Notes: a model not told the origin generated them from the letters alone. Counted from the first letter of the stretch, positions 32,219 through 41,478 are shown. The stretch is DNA of 64,000 bases from Deltaproteobacteria bacterium (GCA_016218825.1 JACRCV010000091.1:124001-188000); one strand, 5' to 3'. Translations and numbers: made by a program.

Positions 32219-33918
32219 CGCCGGGTCCGGCCGCGCAACCACCGCCCGACCGAGATCCGACGCACGCGCGGCGCGAAGACGTAGCGCCCCATGGCGCCGC
32301 CGAGCAGGATCGCGGCGACGAAGAACCCCAAGACCGGGATCACCGGCAGCCCCCACCTCTCGAAGTTGTAGCGCCCCAAGAACGAGAACGAGCCGCCGAC
32401 CAGGCCGCCGGCGATGAGCCCCATGAACACCGTGACCCCGAGGGCGTCGATGTTGCGGGCGATGGTCTCGAGGCGCGGGTTCTCGAACTGGATCTGGAGC
32501 TTGCCGCCCTCGAGGTCCATCAGGATCTGCGCCGCGGTGAGCGGCAGCTCGCGCATGAAGCCGCGCGCCCGCACCAGGTTCTTCAGGGCGTCGTCTTGGA
32601 GGTTCGGGACCGCGAGCTCCTCGCGGATCAGGCGGCGCACGTAGGGCCCGGCGGTCTGCAGCACGTCGAGCTCGGGATCGAGCTTGCGGATGATCCCCTC
32701 GACCACCACCGAGGCGCGGGCGATGAGCGCGTACTCGCTCGGGATCCTGACGCGAAAGCGCGCCGCGAGGTCGAAGAGCTCCTTCAACAGCTGCGCCGCC
32801 TCGACGTGCGCCAACGTCGTCTGGTCGGAGAGGTATTGGTCGAAGAGCGAGGCGCAGGCGTCGCGCAGCTGGTGCAGCGAGATCCGACGCTCCGGAATAC
32901 CGACGCGGTACAGCAAGCGGCTGACGGTGTCGGCGTCGCGCATGCCGATGGAGACCGCGAGCACCACCAGGGTCTCGCGCATCGCGAACGAGATCTGGCC
33001 GACGCAGCCGAAGTCCAACAGCGCCAGACGGTTGTCGTCGAGCACCCAGAGGTTGCCGGGGTGGGGATCGGCGTGAAACAGACCGTCGACGAACATCTGC
33101 TCGAACGCCGTCGAGACGATGTGGCTGCAGACCACCTTCGGGTCGTGCTTGCTCGTCAGCTGCGAGATCCGGGTGCCGTGGATGAACTCCATCGTCAAGA
33201 CCGTCCGCGACGACAGCGCCTCGAAGACCTTCGGCACCACGTAGTGCCGCTCTTTGCCCTCGAGGTGGGCGCGGAAGCGGCCGATCATCTTCGCCTCGCG
33301 CTCGAAGTCGAGCTCGGCCAAGAAGACGTTCTCGAACTCGTCGACGATGGCAGCCGGGGTCACGACACCGCTCTCCTGGACGATGCTCTCGACCAGGCGC
33401 GCGAGGTAGCGCAGGAAATCCAGGTCGTCGTAGATTCGCTCTTTGATCCCGAGCCGTTGGATCTTGACCGCGACCTCCTGGCCGTCCTTGGTCACCGCGC
33501 GGTGCACCTGGGCGATGGACGCCGAGGCGACCGGCTTGGTCTCGAACTCCGAGAACAGCTCCGCGATCGGTTTGCCGAGCCCGAGGGTGAGCGCGCGCTC
33601 GACGTCGGCCGCCGCCATCGGCGGGCAGTCGTCCTGCAAGGTCGCCAGGGTCTCGGCGAAGCCGGGGGGCAGCAGGTCGGCGCGGGTCGACAGCACCTGG
33701 CCGAACTTGATGAAGGTCGGCCCGAGATCCTCGAGGATGGCGCGGAAGCGACGAGCCGCGGCGCTGCCGACCTCGGTCTCGGCGACCGGCGGCAGCTCGC
33801 CGGCCCGGGCGCGGGCGCGGGACCGCTGCCGATCGAGGAAATGCCCGAGGCCGTGACGGGCGACGACCGCCGCGATGTGGCGGAAGCGTCCGAGGCTGCT
33901 GAGCGGGCCGCGGGCCAC
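32215..33918 (-). CDS. UbiB/ADCK/ABC1-family atypical kinase with C-terminal membrane anchor
   Basis: A 567-residue protein of the UbiB family. It has the N-terminal KxGQ motif (FIKFGQVLSTRADLLP), an Ala-rich loop ASIAQVHRA, VAVKIQ with the ATP-binding Lys, GLFHADPHPGN (catalytic loop) and LLDFGCVG (metal-binding DFG). Two hydrophobic segments at the end (ALGVTVFMGLIAGGLVGG; VIPVLGFFVAAILLGGAMG) anchor it in the membrane. UbiB proteins support ubiquinone biosynthesis and lipid handling. It starts at a GTG four bases after the glyA stop and overlaps the ABC gene, so it lies in the same operon. Confidence 0.93.
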   Translation of the reverse strand: MARGPLSSLGRFRHIAAVVARHGLGHFLDRQRSRARARAGELPPVAETEVGSAAARRFRAILEDLGPTFIKFGQVLSTRADLLPPGFAETLATLQDDCPPMAAADVERALTLGLGKPIAELFSEFETKPVASASIAQVHRAVTKDGQEVAVKIQRLGIKERIYDDLDFLRYLARLVESIVQESGVVTPAAIVDEFENVFLAELDFEREAKMIGRFRAHLEGKERHYVVPKVFEALSSRTVLTMEFIHGTRISQLTSKHDPKVVCSHIVSTAFEQMFVDGLFHADPHPGNLWVLDDNRLALLDFGCVGQISFAMRETLVVLAVSIGMRDADTVSRLLYRVGIPERRISLHQLRDACASLFDQYLSDQTTLAHVEAAQLLKELFDLAARFRVRIPSEYALIARASVVVEGIIRKLDPELDVLQTAGPYVRRLIREELAVPNLQDDALKNLVRARGFMRELPLTAAQILMDLEGGKLQIQFENPRLETIARNIDALGVTVFMGLIAGGLVGGSFSFLGRYNFERWGLPVIPVLGFFVAAILLGGAMGRYVFAPRVRRISVGRWLRGRTRR

Positions 33919-33922
33919 TCCG

Positions 33923-35194
33923 CTACACCGGCCCGACCTCGTCGAGCAGCCCCTGGTAGATCGGAAAGGCGCGCGCCAGCGCCTGCACCTCGGCGTGGAC
34001 GCTCTCGAGGTGCGCCGCGTCCTCGGGCTTGGCGAGCGCCCGGTCGATGAGCGCCGCGATCTTCGCCATCTCCGGCTCCTTCATCTTCCGAGTGGTGACC
34101 GCCGGGGTGCCGACGCGGATACCGCTGGTGACGAGAGGCTTCTCGGGGTCGAAGGGGATCTTGTTCTTGTTCACCGTGATCCCGGCGCGGTCCAGGGTCT
34201 TCTCGGCGACCTTGCCGGTCATCTGCTTCGGCCGGAGGTCGACGAGCATCAGGTGATTGTCGGTGCCGCCCGAGACGATGCGGAAGCCGGCGGCCTTGAG
34301 CCCCGCCGCCAGGGCCTTGGCGTTGCTGCAGATCTGTTGCTGATACACCTTGAACGCCGGCGTCGCCGCCTCGAGCAGCGCCACCGCCTTCGCGGCGATG
34401 ATGTGCATCAGCGGCCCGCCCTGGATGCGAGGGCAGACGCCGGAGTCGAGCGCCTTGGCGTACTCGGCGCGGGCGAGGATCAAGCCGCCGCGCGGCCCGC
34501 GCAGGGTCTTGTGGGTGGTGGTGGTCACGAAGTCGGCGTGCGGCACCGGGCTCGGGTGCAGCCCGGCGGCCACCAACCCGGCGATGTGCGCCATGTCGAC
34601 CATCAGCTTGGCGCCGACCTCGCGGCTCACCCGCCCGAAGCGCTCGAAGTCGATGACCCGCGGATAGGCGCTGGCGCCGGCGACGATCAGCTTCGGCTTG
34701 TGGGTGCGGGCGAGCTGTTCCAGCTGGTCGTAGTCGATCTGCTCCGAGGTCTTGTCGACGCCGTAGGGGATCACCTTGTAGAGCCGGCCGGAGAAGTTGA
34801 CCGGCGAGCCGTGCGTCAGGTGACCGCCGGCGTCGAGGTCCATCGCCAGCATGGTGTCGCCGGGCTCGAGGACGCTCATGTACACCGCCATGTTCGCCTG
34901 GGTCCCGGAGTGCGGCTGGGCGTTGGCGTACTCGGCGCCGAAGAGCTTGCAGGCGCGCTCGGCCGCCAAGCGCTCGACGATGTCCACCATCTCGCAGCCG
35001 CCATAGTAGCGCTTGCCCGGCATGCCCTCGGCGTACTTGTTGGTGAGCACGGTGCCGGCGGTCTCGAGCACCGCGCGGCTGGTGAAGTTCTCGCTGGCGA
35101 TGAGCTCGAGGCCGTGCTCCTGGCGCTCGAGCTCGGCGCGCACGGCGCGGTAGACGTCGGGGTCGGTGTCGCGAAGGTGAGCCAGCGGATTCAT
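33923..35194 (-). CDS. glyA: Serine hydroxymethyltransferase
   Basis: Interconverts serine and glycine with transfer of a one-carbon unit to tetrahydrofolate, PLP-dependent and cytoplasmic. The 423-residue protein has [48 protein letters not shown] and the PLP-Lys motif [14 protein letters not shown] with Lys229. A longer frame exists, but AAGGAG five bases before the ATG used here and the family start (MNPLAHL) decide it. It follows acpP by 96 bases and leads directly into the UbiB-family gene. Confidence 0.97.
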   Translation of the reverse strand: MNPLAHLRDTDPDVYRAVRAELERQEHGLELIASENFTSRAVLETAGTVLTNKYAEGMPGKRYYGGCEMVDIVERLAAERACKLFGAEYANAQPHSGTQANMAVYMSVLEPGDTMLAMDLDAGGHLTHGSPVNFSGRLYKVIPYGVDKTSEQIDYDQLEQLARTHKPKLIVAGASAYPRVIDFERFGRVSREVGAKLMVDMAHIAGLVAAGLHPSPVPHADFVTTTTHKTLRGPRGGLILARAEYAKALDSGVCPRIQGGPLMHIIAAKAVALLEAATPAFKVYQQQICSNAKALAAGLKAAGFRIVSGGTDNHLMLVDLRPKQMTGKVAEKTLDRAGITVNKNKIPFDPEKPLVTSGIRVGTPAVTTRKMKEPEMAKIAALIDRALAKPEDAAHLESVHAEVQALARAFPIYQGLLDEVGPV

Positions 35195-35290
35195 CTCGAC
35201 TCCTTGGAGGAGGCCGCGTGTGCCCTCGAAGCCCGCACGCACCGCGCGGCGCACCCACGTCGTCGGCGACAGGGCGCCGCTTCGCGCGCG

Positions 35291-35533
35291 TCAGCTCTGA
35301 TGGGCGTGGATGTACTTTATCGCGTCACCGACGGTGCGGATGCCCTCCGCCTCTTCGTCGGGGATCTCGAAACCGAACTCGTCTTCCATCGCCATCACCA
35401 GCTCGACGATGTCCAGCGAATCGGCGCCGAGGTCGTCGACGAACGACTTGCCGGTCGCGACGTCATCTTCTTTGACGCCGAGCTGGCGGACGATGATGGC
35501 CTTGACCCTGCGCTCGACCTCGTTCTCTGCCAT
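35291..35533 (-). CDS. acpP: Acyl carrier protein
   Basis: An acidic 80-residue protein with the phosphopantetheine site [10 protein letters not shown] (Ser39), the DSL motif. It carries growing fatty-acyl chains. AGGAGG lies before the ATG; a seven-codon upstream extension lacks this support. No other fatty-acid biosynthesis gene (fabD, fabG, fabF) is beside it, unlike the usual fab clusters. It lies between the secreted PIMT gene and glyA in the same direction. Confidence 0.96.
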   Translation of the reverse strand: MAENEVERRVKAIIVRQLGVKEDDVATGKSFVDDLGADSLDIVELVMAMEDEFGFEIPDEEAEGIRTVGDAIKYIHAHQS

Positions 35534-35609
35534 GGTGCCTCCTAACGCGTGCACGCGAGCCTATAGCAGACAGCAAGGGAGCGCGCCAAGCCCGACACCG
35601 CGCGCCGCG

Positions 35610-36296
35610 TCAGTCCTTCGGCCCCCGGCTGGCCTCGCCGGTCATCGTCACGAAGCGCACCGCCATGCTGCGGTGCACCTCGATCGCCCTTCCGTGCTTC
35701 TCGTGGATCTCGAGGTTCTGGTCCCCGATCGGCCCGACCGGGATCACCAGCCGGCCGCCGTCCTTGAGCTGCTGCAACAGCGGCGCCGGCACCACCTCGG
35801 GTGCCGCGGTGACGATGATCGCGGCAAACGGCGCCTCCTCGGGCCAACCCTTGTAGCCGTCGCCGGTGCGATAGGTGACGTTCTTGACCCCGAGGCGGGT
35901 CAGGTTTGCCTGAGCGGCCGCCGCGAGCTCGGCCACGATCTCGATGGTGAACACCTTGGCGCCGATGCCGGCGAGGATCGCCGCCTGGTAGCCCGAGCCG
36001 GTGCCGATCTCCAGCACCTTGTCCCCGGGCTTCAACCGCGCCGCGGCGGTCATCACCGCGACGATGTACGGCTGCGAGATGGTCTGCCCGTGCCCGACCG
36101 GCAGCGGGTGATCGCCATAAGCGTCGGCGCGAAACGACGCCGGCACCAGCTCGTGGCGCGGAAACCGCCGCATCGCCTCGAGCACCGCGGTGTCGGTGAC
36201 GCCGCGCTGCTTGATGAGGTCGACCATCGCCCCGCGGTCGTGCTGATACGGATCGTGGGCTTCGGCGGCCAAGACGGCGAACAACAGCCCGAGCAC
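35610..36296 (-). CDS. pcm: Protein-L-isoaspartate O-methyltransferase, exported form
   Basis: Repairs isoaspartyl residues in proteins by SAM-dependent methylation. The 228-residue protein has RFPRHELVP, DHPLPVGHGQTISQPYIVA (PIMT signature), the SAM motif VLEIGTGSGYQAAIL and VIPVGP. A short hydrophobic N-terminus (LGLLFAVLAAEA) suggests a signal peptide and periplasmic action, which differs from the usual cytoplasmic PIMT. The GTG start lies six bases after the tiny basic gene. Start placement affects the signal-peptide claim. Confidence 0.88.
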   Translation of the reverse strand: MLGLLFAVLAAEAHDPYQHDRGAMVDLIKQRGVTDTAVLEAMRRFPRHELVPASFRADAYGDHPLPVGHGQTISQPYIVAVMTAAARLKPGDKVLEIGTGSGYQAAILAGIGAKVFTIEIVAELAAAAQANLTRLGVKNVTYRTGDGYKGWPEEAPFAAIIVTAAPEVVPAPLLQQLKDGGRLVIPVGPIGDQNLEIHEKHGRAIEVHRSMAVRFVTMTGEASRGPKD

Positions 36297-36302
36297 CGGG
36301 GC

Positions 36303-36419
36303 CTAGCGCTTCGCGGCGAGGAGCGCCTTGACCGCGGCCTTCTTCTTCTTGGTGCGCTTCTTCGATTGAATGATCCGCTTCATGCGTACACGCCGCTGCT
36401 TGCTCTTCGAGTTCGCCAT
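36303..36419 (-). CDS. Tiny Lys/Arg-rich protein (38 residues)
   Basis: MANSKSKQRRVRMKR start, then a Lys-rich stretch (KKRTKKKKAAVKALLAAKR). A longer frame exists, but GGAGA lies before this ATG. It is adjacent to pcm with a six-base gap, so probably co-transcribed. Charge and length resemble ribosome-associated or nucleic-acid-binding small proteins (similar to L34/Thx-type proteins), but no known family was matched. Confidence 0.7.
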   Translation of the reverse strand: MANSKSKQRRVRMKRIIQSKKRTKKKKAAVKALLAAKR

Positions 36420-36553
36420 CGTCAGTCTCCTCGGGGAAGCTCCCCGGAGGCCTGTTTGCCGCAGTGGCCGGGCAAAGACAAGCCCCGCGTGACTTGCGGC
36501 GACCGCGGTGACCGCGTAATGGATGACCACCTCCACCAACAAAGAGACCGGAA

Positions 36554-38611
36554 ATGCGCCTGTCGATTGTCTGTGCCGTCCTCATGCAGAGCACCCTGAG
36601 CCTCGCCGACGAGGGGATGTGGACCTACAACAGCTTCCCGGCGGCGACGGTCGAGAAGCTCTACGGCTTCAAGCCCAGCCAGGCGTGGCTCGACGACGCC
36701 CGCCTCGCGACCGTGCGTCTGGCGCAAGGCTGCTCGGGGAGCTTCGTCTCCGGGCAGGGCCTGGTGATGACCAATCACCACTGCGCCCATCACTGCATCG
36801 AGCAGCTGTCGAGCGCCAAGAAGGACTACGTCGCCCAAGGCTTCTACGCCAAGACCGAGAAGGACGAGGTCAAGTGTCCGGAGCTCGAGATCAATCAGCT
36901 GGTCGAGATCAGCGACGTCACCGCACGGGTCAAAGAAGCGACCGCCGGCAAGAGCGACCAGGCCTACAGCGACGCCCTGAAGGCGGTGATGGCGACCATC
37001 GAGAAAGAGTGCGCCACCGGCGACGAGCTGCGCTGTGACGTCGTCTCCCTGTATCACGGCGGCCTCTACCAGCTGTACAAGTACCGCCGCTACCAGGACG
37101 TCCGCCTGGTGTTCGCGCCCGAGTTCGCGAGCGCGTTCTTCGGCGGCGACCCCGACAACTTCATGTTCCCGCGCTACGACCTCGACATCTCGCTGCTGCG
37201 GGTCTACGAGCAGGGCAAGCCGGCGGCGACCACACATCACTTCTCCTGGTCGAAAGAGGGCGCCAAGCCCGGCGAGCTGACCTTCGTCAGCGGCCACCCC
37301 GGCGGCACCAGCCGCGAGCTCACGGTCGCGCAGCTCGAGTACCAACGGGACGTGATGCTGCCGCGCCAGCTCATCAAGCTCGCCGAGCTCCGGGGCTTGT
37401 TGCACGAGTACCGGCACCGCGGCCCCGAGCAAGCGCGCCACTCGAAGGCGATGCTCTTCATGGTGGAGAACAGCTTCAAGGCCTTGCGCGGCATGCACGA
37501 GGCGCTCCTCGACAAAGAGCTCTTCCTCGCCAAAGTCAAAGCCGAGGCCGAGCTCAAGAAGAAGGTCGACGCCGACGCCACGAAGAAGAAGCTCTACGGC
37601 GGCGCCTGGGCGGTGATCGAGCACGCCCAGGCCGAGCTCAAGAAGATCCGTGAGCCCTTGGTGTTCATCGAGGAGGGCGACGGCTTCAAGAGCGAGCTGT
37701 TTCAATTCGCGCGCACCCTGGTGCGCGCCGCCGACGAGCTCGCCAAGCCCAACGACAAGCGCCTGCGCGAGTTCGGCGACGCGGCGCTCCCGGAGCTCAA
37801 GCAGTCGCTGTTCTCGACCGCGCCGATCTTCCCGGAGCTCGAGATCGCGAAGCTGTCGTGGTCGCTCACCAAGCTCCGCGAGCACCTCGGGCCCGATGAC
37901 CCCTTCGTCAGACAAGTCCTGGGCAAGGAGTCACCCGAGAGCCTGGCGGCGTCCCTCGTCAAGGGCACCAAGCTCGCCAACGTCAAGCTCCGCCACCGGC
38001 TGTTCGACGGCGGCAAGGCGGCGATCGACGCCGCGACCGACCCGATGCTCAAGCTGGCGCGCCTCGTCGATCCGACGGCGCGGGCGCTGCGCAGCAAGTT
38101 CGAGGACGAGATCGAAGCGGCGGTGAACAAGAACAGCGAAGCGATCGCCAAGGCGCGCTTCGAGATCCTCGGCACCAGCGTCTACCCCGACGCCACCTTC
38201 ACCTTGCGCCTGAGCTTCGGCAAGGTCGAGGGCTGGGAGGAGAACGGCCGCAAGATCGAGCCGCTGACCACCCTCGGCGGCGCCTTCGAGCGCCACACCG
38301 GCAAAGACCCGTTCGCGCTCCCGAAGCGCTGGCTGGACGGCAAGCACACGCTCGACCTCGAGACGCCGTTCAACTTCGCGACCACCAACGACATCGTCGG
38401 CGGCAACTCCGGCTCGCCGGTCATCAACAAGGACGCGCAAGTGGTCGGCCTGATCTTCGACGGCAACATCCAGTCGTTGGGCGGCGAGTACGGCTTCGAC
38501 GCCAAGGTCAACCGCGCGGTGGCGGTGCACTCCGCCGCGATCCTCGAGACCCTCGACAAGCTCTACGGCGCCAAGCGCGTCGTCGACGAGATCCGACCCC
38601 TGCCGCGCTGA
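36554..38611 (+). CDS. S46 family serine peptidase (dipeptidyl-peptidase 7/11-like)
   Basis: A 685-residue exported aminopeptidase-type enzyme that removes dipeptides from protein N-termini in the periplasm. A short signal peptide (IVCAVLMQSTLSLA) precedes GMWTYNSFP. Catalytic elements: TNHHC (His75/76), Asp211 in DLDISLLRVY, and Ser619 in VGGNSGSP. The FDGN segment (residues ~635) shapes the S1/N-terminus binding site; the residue that separates DPP7 from DPP11 specificity cannot be set by eye. S46 peptidases are known best from Bacteroidetes, so a member here is notable but not unique. The ATG is directly preceded by weakly SD-like AGAGACCGGA. Confidence 0.92.
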   Translation: MRLSIVCAVLMQSTLSLADEGMWTYNSFPAATVEKLYGFKPSQAWLDDARLATVRLAQGCSGSFVSGQGLVMTNHHCAHHCIEQLSSAKKDYVAQGFYAKTEKDEVKCPELEINQLVEISDVTARVKEATAGKSDQAYSDALKAVMATIEKECATGDELRCDVVSLYHGGLYQLYKYRRYQDVRLVFAPEFASAFFGGDPDNFMFPRYDLDISLLRVYEQGKPAATTHHFSWSKEGAKPGELTFVSGHPGGTSRELTVAQLEYQRDVMLPRQLIKLAELRGLLHEYRHRGPEQARHSKAMLFMVENSFKALRGMHEALLDKELFLAKVKAEAELKKKVDADATKKKLYGGAWAVIEHAQAELKKIREPLVFIEEGDGFKSELFQFARTLVRAADELAKPNDKRLREFGDAALPELKQSLFSTAPIFPELEIAKLSWSLTKLREHLGPDDPFVRQVLGKESPESLAASLVKGTKLANVKLRHRLFDGGKAAIDAATDPMLKLARLVDPTARALRSKFEDEIEAAVNKNSEAIAKARFEILGTSVYPDATFTLRLSFGKVEGWEENGRKIEPLTTLGGAFERHTGKDPFALPKRWLDGKHTLDLETPFNFATTNDIVGGNSGSPVINKDAQVVGLIFDGNIQSLGGEYGFDAKVNRAVAVHSAAILETLDKLYGAKRVVDEIRPLPR

Positions 38612-38644
38612 GCCGCCCGCCGGCGGCGCGCCCGAGCGAACCCC

Positions 38645-39178
38645 ATGCACGGCGCTAGAGCTCCGCGTGGCACGTCGACGTCCGGGACGGTGCTCGCGGG
38701 CTTGGCGCCGGTCGTCGGCCGCAACACCCGGCTCGTCGTGCTCGGCAGCTTCCCGAGCGTCCTGTCGCTCGCGGCGCAGCAATACTACGCCCACCCCCGC
38801 AACCAGTTCTGGCCGCTGTTGTCGGCGCTGTTCGGGGTCGACCTGCGTCTCCTGCCGTACCCGAAGCGCCTCATAGAGGTTCGGCGGCGCGGGCTCGGCA
38901 TCTGGGACGTCTACGCCACCTGCCGGCGCCAAGGCAGCCTCGACAGCAACATCGAACAGGCGGTGGCGAACGACCTCGCCTCGCTCTGCCGCATCGCCCC
39001 GAGGCTCGTGGCGGTGGCGCACAACGGCGGCGAGTCGGCGCGCTTCGCGCGAGTGACCGCAGCGCTCGGGGTCACCGTCTATCGCCTGCCGTCCTCGAGC
39101 CCGGCCAACGCCAGCTACACCTTCGCCCGCAAGCTCGACAGGTGGCGCGCGGTGTTTCGGGCGGTCGGGCTCATCTGA
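38645..39178 (+). CDS. DNA-deoxyinosine glycosylase (UDG superfamily)
   Basis: A 177-residue protein. The motif VVLGSFPSVLSLAAQQYYAHPRN (nucleobase-binding loop), NQFWPLL, and HNGG and LPSSSPANAS towards the end match family 6 deoxyinosine/uracil glycosylases, which remove hypoxanthine arising from adenine deamination. It follows the S46 peptidase by 33 bases and may be co-transcribed. The first ~30 residues are variable and the start has no clear ribosome-binding site, so a shorter protein starting near LAGLAPVVGRN is possible. Confidence 0.88.
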   Translation: MHGARAPRGTSTSGTVLAGLAPVVGRNTRLVVLGSFPSVLSLAAQQYYAHPRNQFWPLLSALFGVDLRLLPYPKRLIEVRRRGLGIWDVYATCRRQGSLDSNIEQAVANDLASLCRIAPRLVAVAHNGGESARFARVTAALGVTVYRLPSSSPANASYTFARKLDRWRAVFRAVGLI

Positions 39179-39262
39179 GGCGCGCGCCGCATCGCGGCGA
39201 CGCCGTCGCCTTGTCCCGCCTCTCGAGTCCGGATACGGTCCCCGCCGAGTCGGGAGGACCGC

Positions 39263-39715
39263 ATGCCAACGTCCGGACTACCCACAGTGAAGGCGAGTGA
39301 CTACCCCATCGTCGGCAAGATCGTCGCCGACGTGTTTCTCGACGACAAGGGCGAGTGTCTCATGCCCATCGAGCGCTTCGAGCACTGGGCACGGACGCTC
39401 AGCAGCAAGTACCCGCGCAAGAGCAATCCCAAGGTCTACCACGTGATCACCGGCATGGCGCTCGAGTTCGCCAAACGCAAAGCGTTCGCCGCCATCCAAC
39501 TCCTGGCCCTCGGCACGATGGGCCTGCGACCGCCGGAGGCTGCAGCCGCCGCCGAGGGCAACGCCTTCCTCCGTTCGCAGCAAGCGAAACAGGCGCTGCA
39601 GAAGTTGTCGCAGGCAATGCCAGGTTCGCCGGCCGCAGGGATGGCCAGACCGGTGGGTGGAGGTATGACACTTCGCGGCCCGAAGCGCCCGGAGAGGAAG
39701 GACAAGAAACAGTAA
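39263..39715 (+). CDS. Hypothetical small protein
   Basis: A 150-residue protein, GGGAGG six bases before the ATG. Hydrophilic with a helical core (PIERFEHWARTLSSKYPRKS; MALEFAKRKAFAAIQLLAL) and a Gly/Pro/Lys-rich tail (RPVGGGMTLRGPKRPERKDKKQ). No signal peptide or known domain. It is the first of three adjacent small genes. Confidence 0.62.
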   Translation: MPTSGLPTVKASDYPIVGKIVADVFLDDKGECLMPIERFEHWARTLSSKYPRKSNPKVYHVITGMALEFAKRKAFAAIQLLALGTMGLRPPEAAAAAEGNAFLRSQQAKQALQKLSQAMPGSPAAGMARPVGGGMTLRGPKRPERKDKKQ

Positions 39716-39793
39716 CCTGGGGCTCGCGATTTTGTGTACAATTGAGAACCCCTTGAACCAGGGCCTGCAGCCCAAAGAGCGGGAGGATGTAAG

Positions 39794-40165
39794 ATGTCAT
39801 CAGCGGGGCCACTCGATTCTGGAAATCGCCTCAGTCCGGTCACCACGGCGCTCAATGAACGGATCTCCGGCGGCATCGACGCCAAGGAGCTCCAAGACCT
39901 CAAAGACATGGCAGCGGGCGGCGTGATCCCGTTCGTCGACATCGACCTCACGCTCAAGGGGCTGGACGGCCAGAACCTGAGCCCAGAAGTCCACGCGGAG
40001 GTGAAGGCGGCACTCGAACAGATGCTGCCGATCGCGCAGCGCGCCGCGGGTGCGCAGTCGGACGCCATCGCCAAGACGCTGGGGATCATCGACACGGTCA
40101 ACCCGTTTGCCTACGTCCGCGCGCTCTTCGGCGGCGAACGCGTTGGCATCGGCCAGACCTGGTAG
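39794..40165 (+). CDS. Hypothetical small protein
   Basis: A 123-residue acidic protein with GGGAGGA before the ATG, a promoter-like gap of 78 bases after the previous gene, and no membrane segment. Visible elements: ISGGIDAKELQDLKDMAAGG, VDIDLTLKGLDGQ and an amphipathic helix SPEVHAEVKAALEQMLP. No recognised family. Confidence 0.6.
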   Translation: MSSAGPLDSGNRLSPVTTALNERISGGIDAKELQDLKDMAAGGVIPFVDIDLTLKGLDGQNLSPEVHAEVKAALEQMLPIAQRAAGAQSDAIAKTLGIIDTVNPFAYVRALFGGERVGIGQTW

Positions 40166-40189
40166 CCGCAGCGCGCTGCATCGAAACCC

Positions 40190-40510
40190 ATGACGGCCTT
40201 TCGCCGGCTCCTCGCGGTCACCGGACCGGCGGTGGTGGCGGTGGCTCTCGTCTTGCACCTCGCCGACCTCAGGATCTTGATCGGCCGGGGTCACTTCTCA
40301 GAGACGTTGGCGTACGCCGTGTGGCCGTTCTCCACCCTCATTCGCCTCGTGCTCTTCGGCGGGCTCGCCGACCTCATCGTAAGGAGCCCGCGCGATCCGC
40401 AACCTGCGGCGCCGATGCCGGAAGGACATAGGGACCAGCTCGGACGCTTGTGGACCGTGAGCCTGCTTGCGGTCTTCGAGATCGTCGTGCTGGCTCTGGC
40501 GAGCCAGTAG
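40190..40510 (+). CDS. Small membrane protein
   Basis: A 106-residue protein with three hydrophobic stretches (VTGPAVVAVALVLHLADL, WPFSTLIRLVLFGGLADLIV, VSLLAVFEIVVLALA). The start lies 24 bases after the previous gene's stop. It ends 14 bases before the Fpg/Nei gene, so the two may be co-transcribed. Function unknown. Confidence 0.55.
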   Translation: MTAFRRLLAVTGPAVVAVALVLHLADLRILIGRGHFSETLAYAVWPFSTLIRLVLFGGLADLIVRSPRDPQPAAPMPEGHRDQLGRLWTVSLLAVFEIVVLALASQ

Positions 40511-40524
40511 CAGGACTCGGAGCC

Positions 40525-41430
40525 ATGCCCGAGCTCCCCGACATCACGGTCTACGTCCACGCACTTGGCACGAGAATCATCGGCACCCGGCTGACCGCCA
40601 TTCGCCTCAAGAGCCCGTTCCTGCTCCGCACCGTTGCGCCCCCGATCACCGAGGTGGCTCGGCGTGAAGTGACGGAGGTGCGCCGCCTCGGCAAGCGGAT
40701 CGTCCTCGGCCTGGAGGAGAGATACCACATCGTCCTACACCTGATGGTCGCCGGCAGGCTGCAGTGGAGACCAGTGGGCGCGCCGGTGCCGAACAAGGTG
40801 GGCCTCGCGGCGTTCGACTTCGAGGGCGGCAGCCTGGTCCTCGTCGAGGCCGGCGCCAAGAAGCGCGCCGCGCTGCACCTGGTGCACGGCGACGACGCGC
40901 TCGCGGCCTTCGACCGCGGAGGGCTGGAGGTCATGAGCGCCGACCTCGCGGCGTTCACGGCGGCGCTCAGGCGCGAGAACCACACGCTCAAGCGCTGCCT
41001 CACCGATCCCCGATTGTTCGCCGGCATCGGCAACAGCTACTCCGACGAGATCTTGCACCACGCCAAGCTGTCACCGGCGAAGCTGTCCCAAGGCCTGGGC
41101 GCCAAAGAGATCGAAGCGCTGTTCGCGAGCACCCGAACGGTCCTCGGCGAATGGACCGAGCGCTTGCTCGCCAACGCCGGCGACGACTTCCCCGCCAAGG
41201 TGACCGCGTTCAGGGACGGCATGGCGGTGCACGGGCGCTACAATCTGCCCTGCCCGGCCTGCGCCACCAAGGTGCAGCGCGTCCGCTACGCCGACAACGA
41301 GACCAACTACTGTCCGACCTGCCAGACCGGAGGCAAGCTCCTCGCCGACCGCTCGCTGTCGCGCCTGCTGAAGACCGACTGGCCGCGGACCATCGAGGAG
41401 CTCGAAGCTTTCAAGGCGCGCGACCCCTAG
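40525..41430 (+). CDS. Fpg/Nei-family DNA glycosylase
   Basis: A 301-residue bifunctional base-excision enzyme for oxidised bases. The start MPELPDITVY supplies the catalytic Pro2 and Glu3. Family features in order are RRLGKRIVLGL (Lys), HLMVAGRLQW, the helix-two-turn-helix IGNSYSDEILHHAKLSP, and the C-terminal zinc finger CPAC..CPTC (residues ~249-275). The usual sixth-residue Glu is Asp. A longer frame starts upstream but lacks the required N-terminal proline. Whether it prefers 8-oxoG or pyrimidines cannot be said. Confidence 0.9.
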   Translation: MPELPDITVYVHALGTRIIGTRLTAIRLKSPFLLRTVAPPITEVARREVTEVRRLGKRIVLGLEERYHIVLHLMVAGRLQWRPVGAPVPNKVGLAAFDFEGGSLVLVEAGAKKRAALHLVHGDDALAAFDRGGLEVMSADLAAFTAALRRENHTLKRCLTDPRLFAGIGNSYSDEILHHAKLSPAKLSQGLGAKEIEALFASTRTVLGEWTERLLANAGDDFPAKVTAFRDGMAVHGRYNLPCPACATKVQRVRYADNETNYCPTCQTGGKLLADRSLSRLLKTDWPRTIEELEAFKARDP

Positions 41431-41478
41431 CTCGAAAGCCCCTATCGCCGCCGCCTTGCGGTGCACAGATTAACGGCT

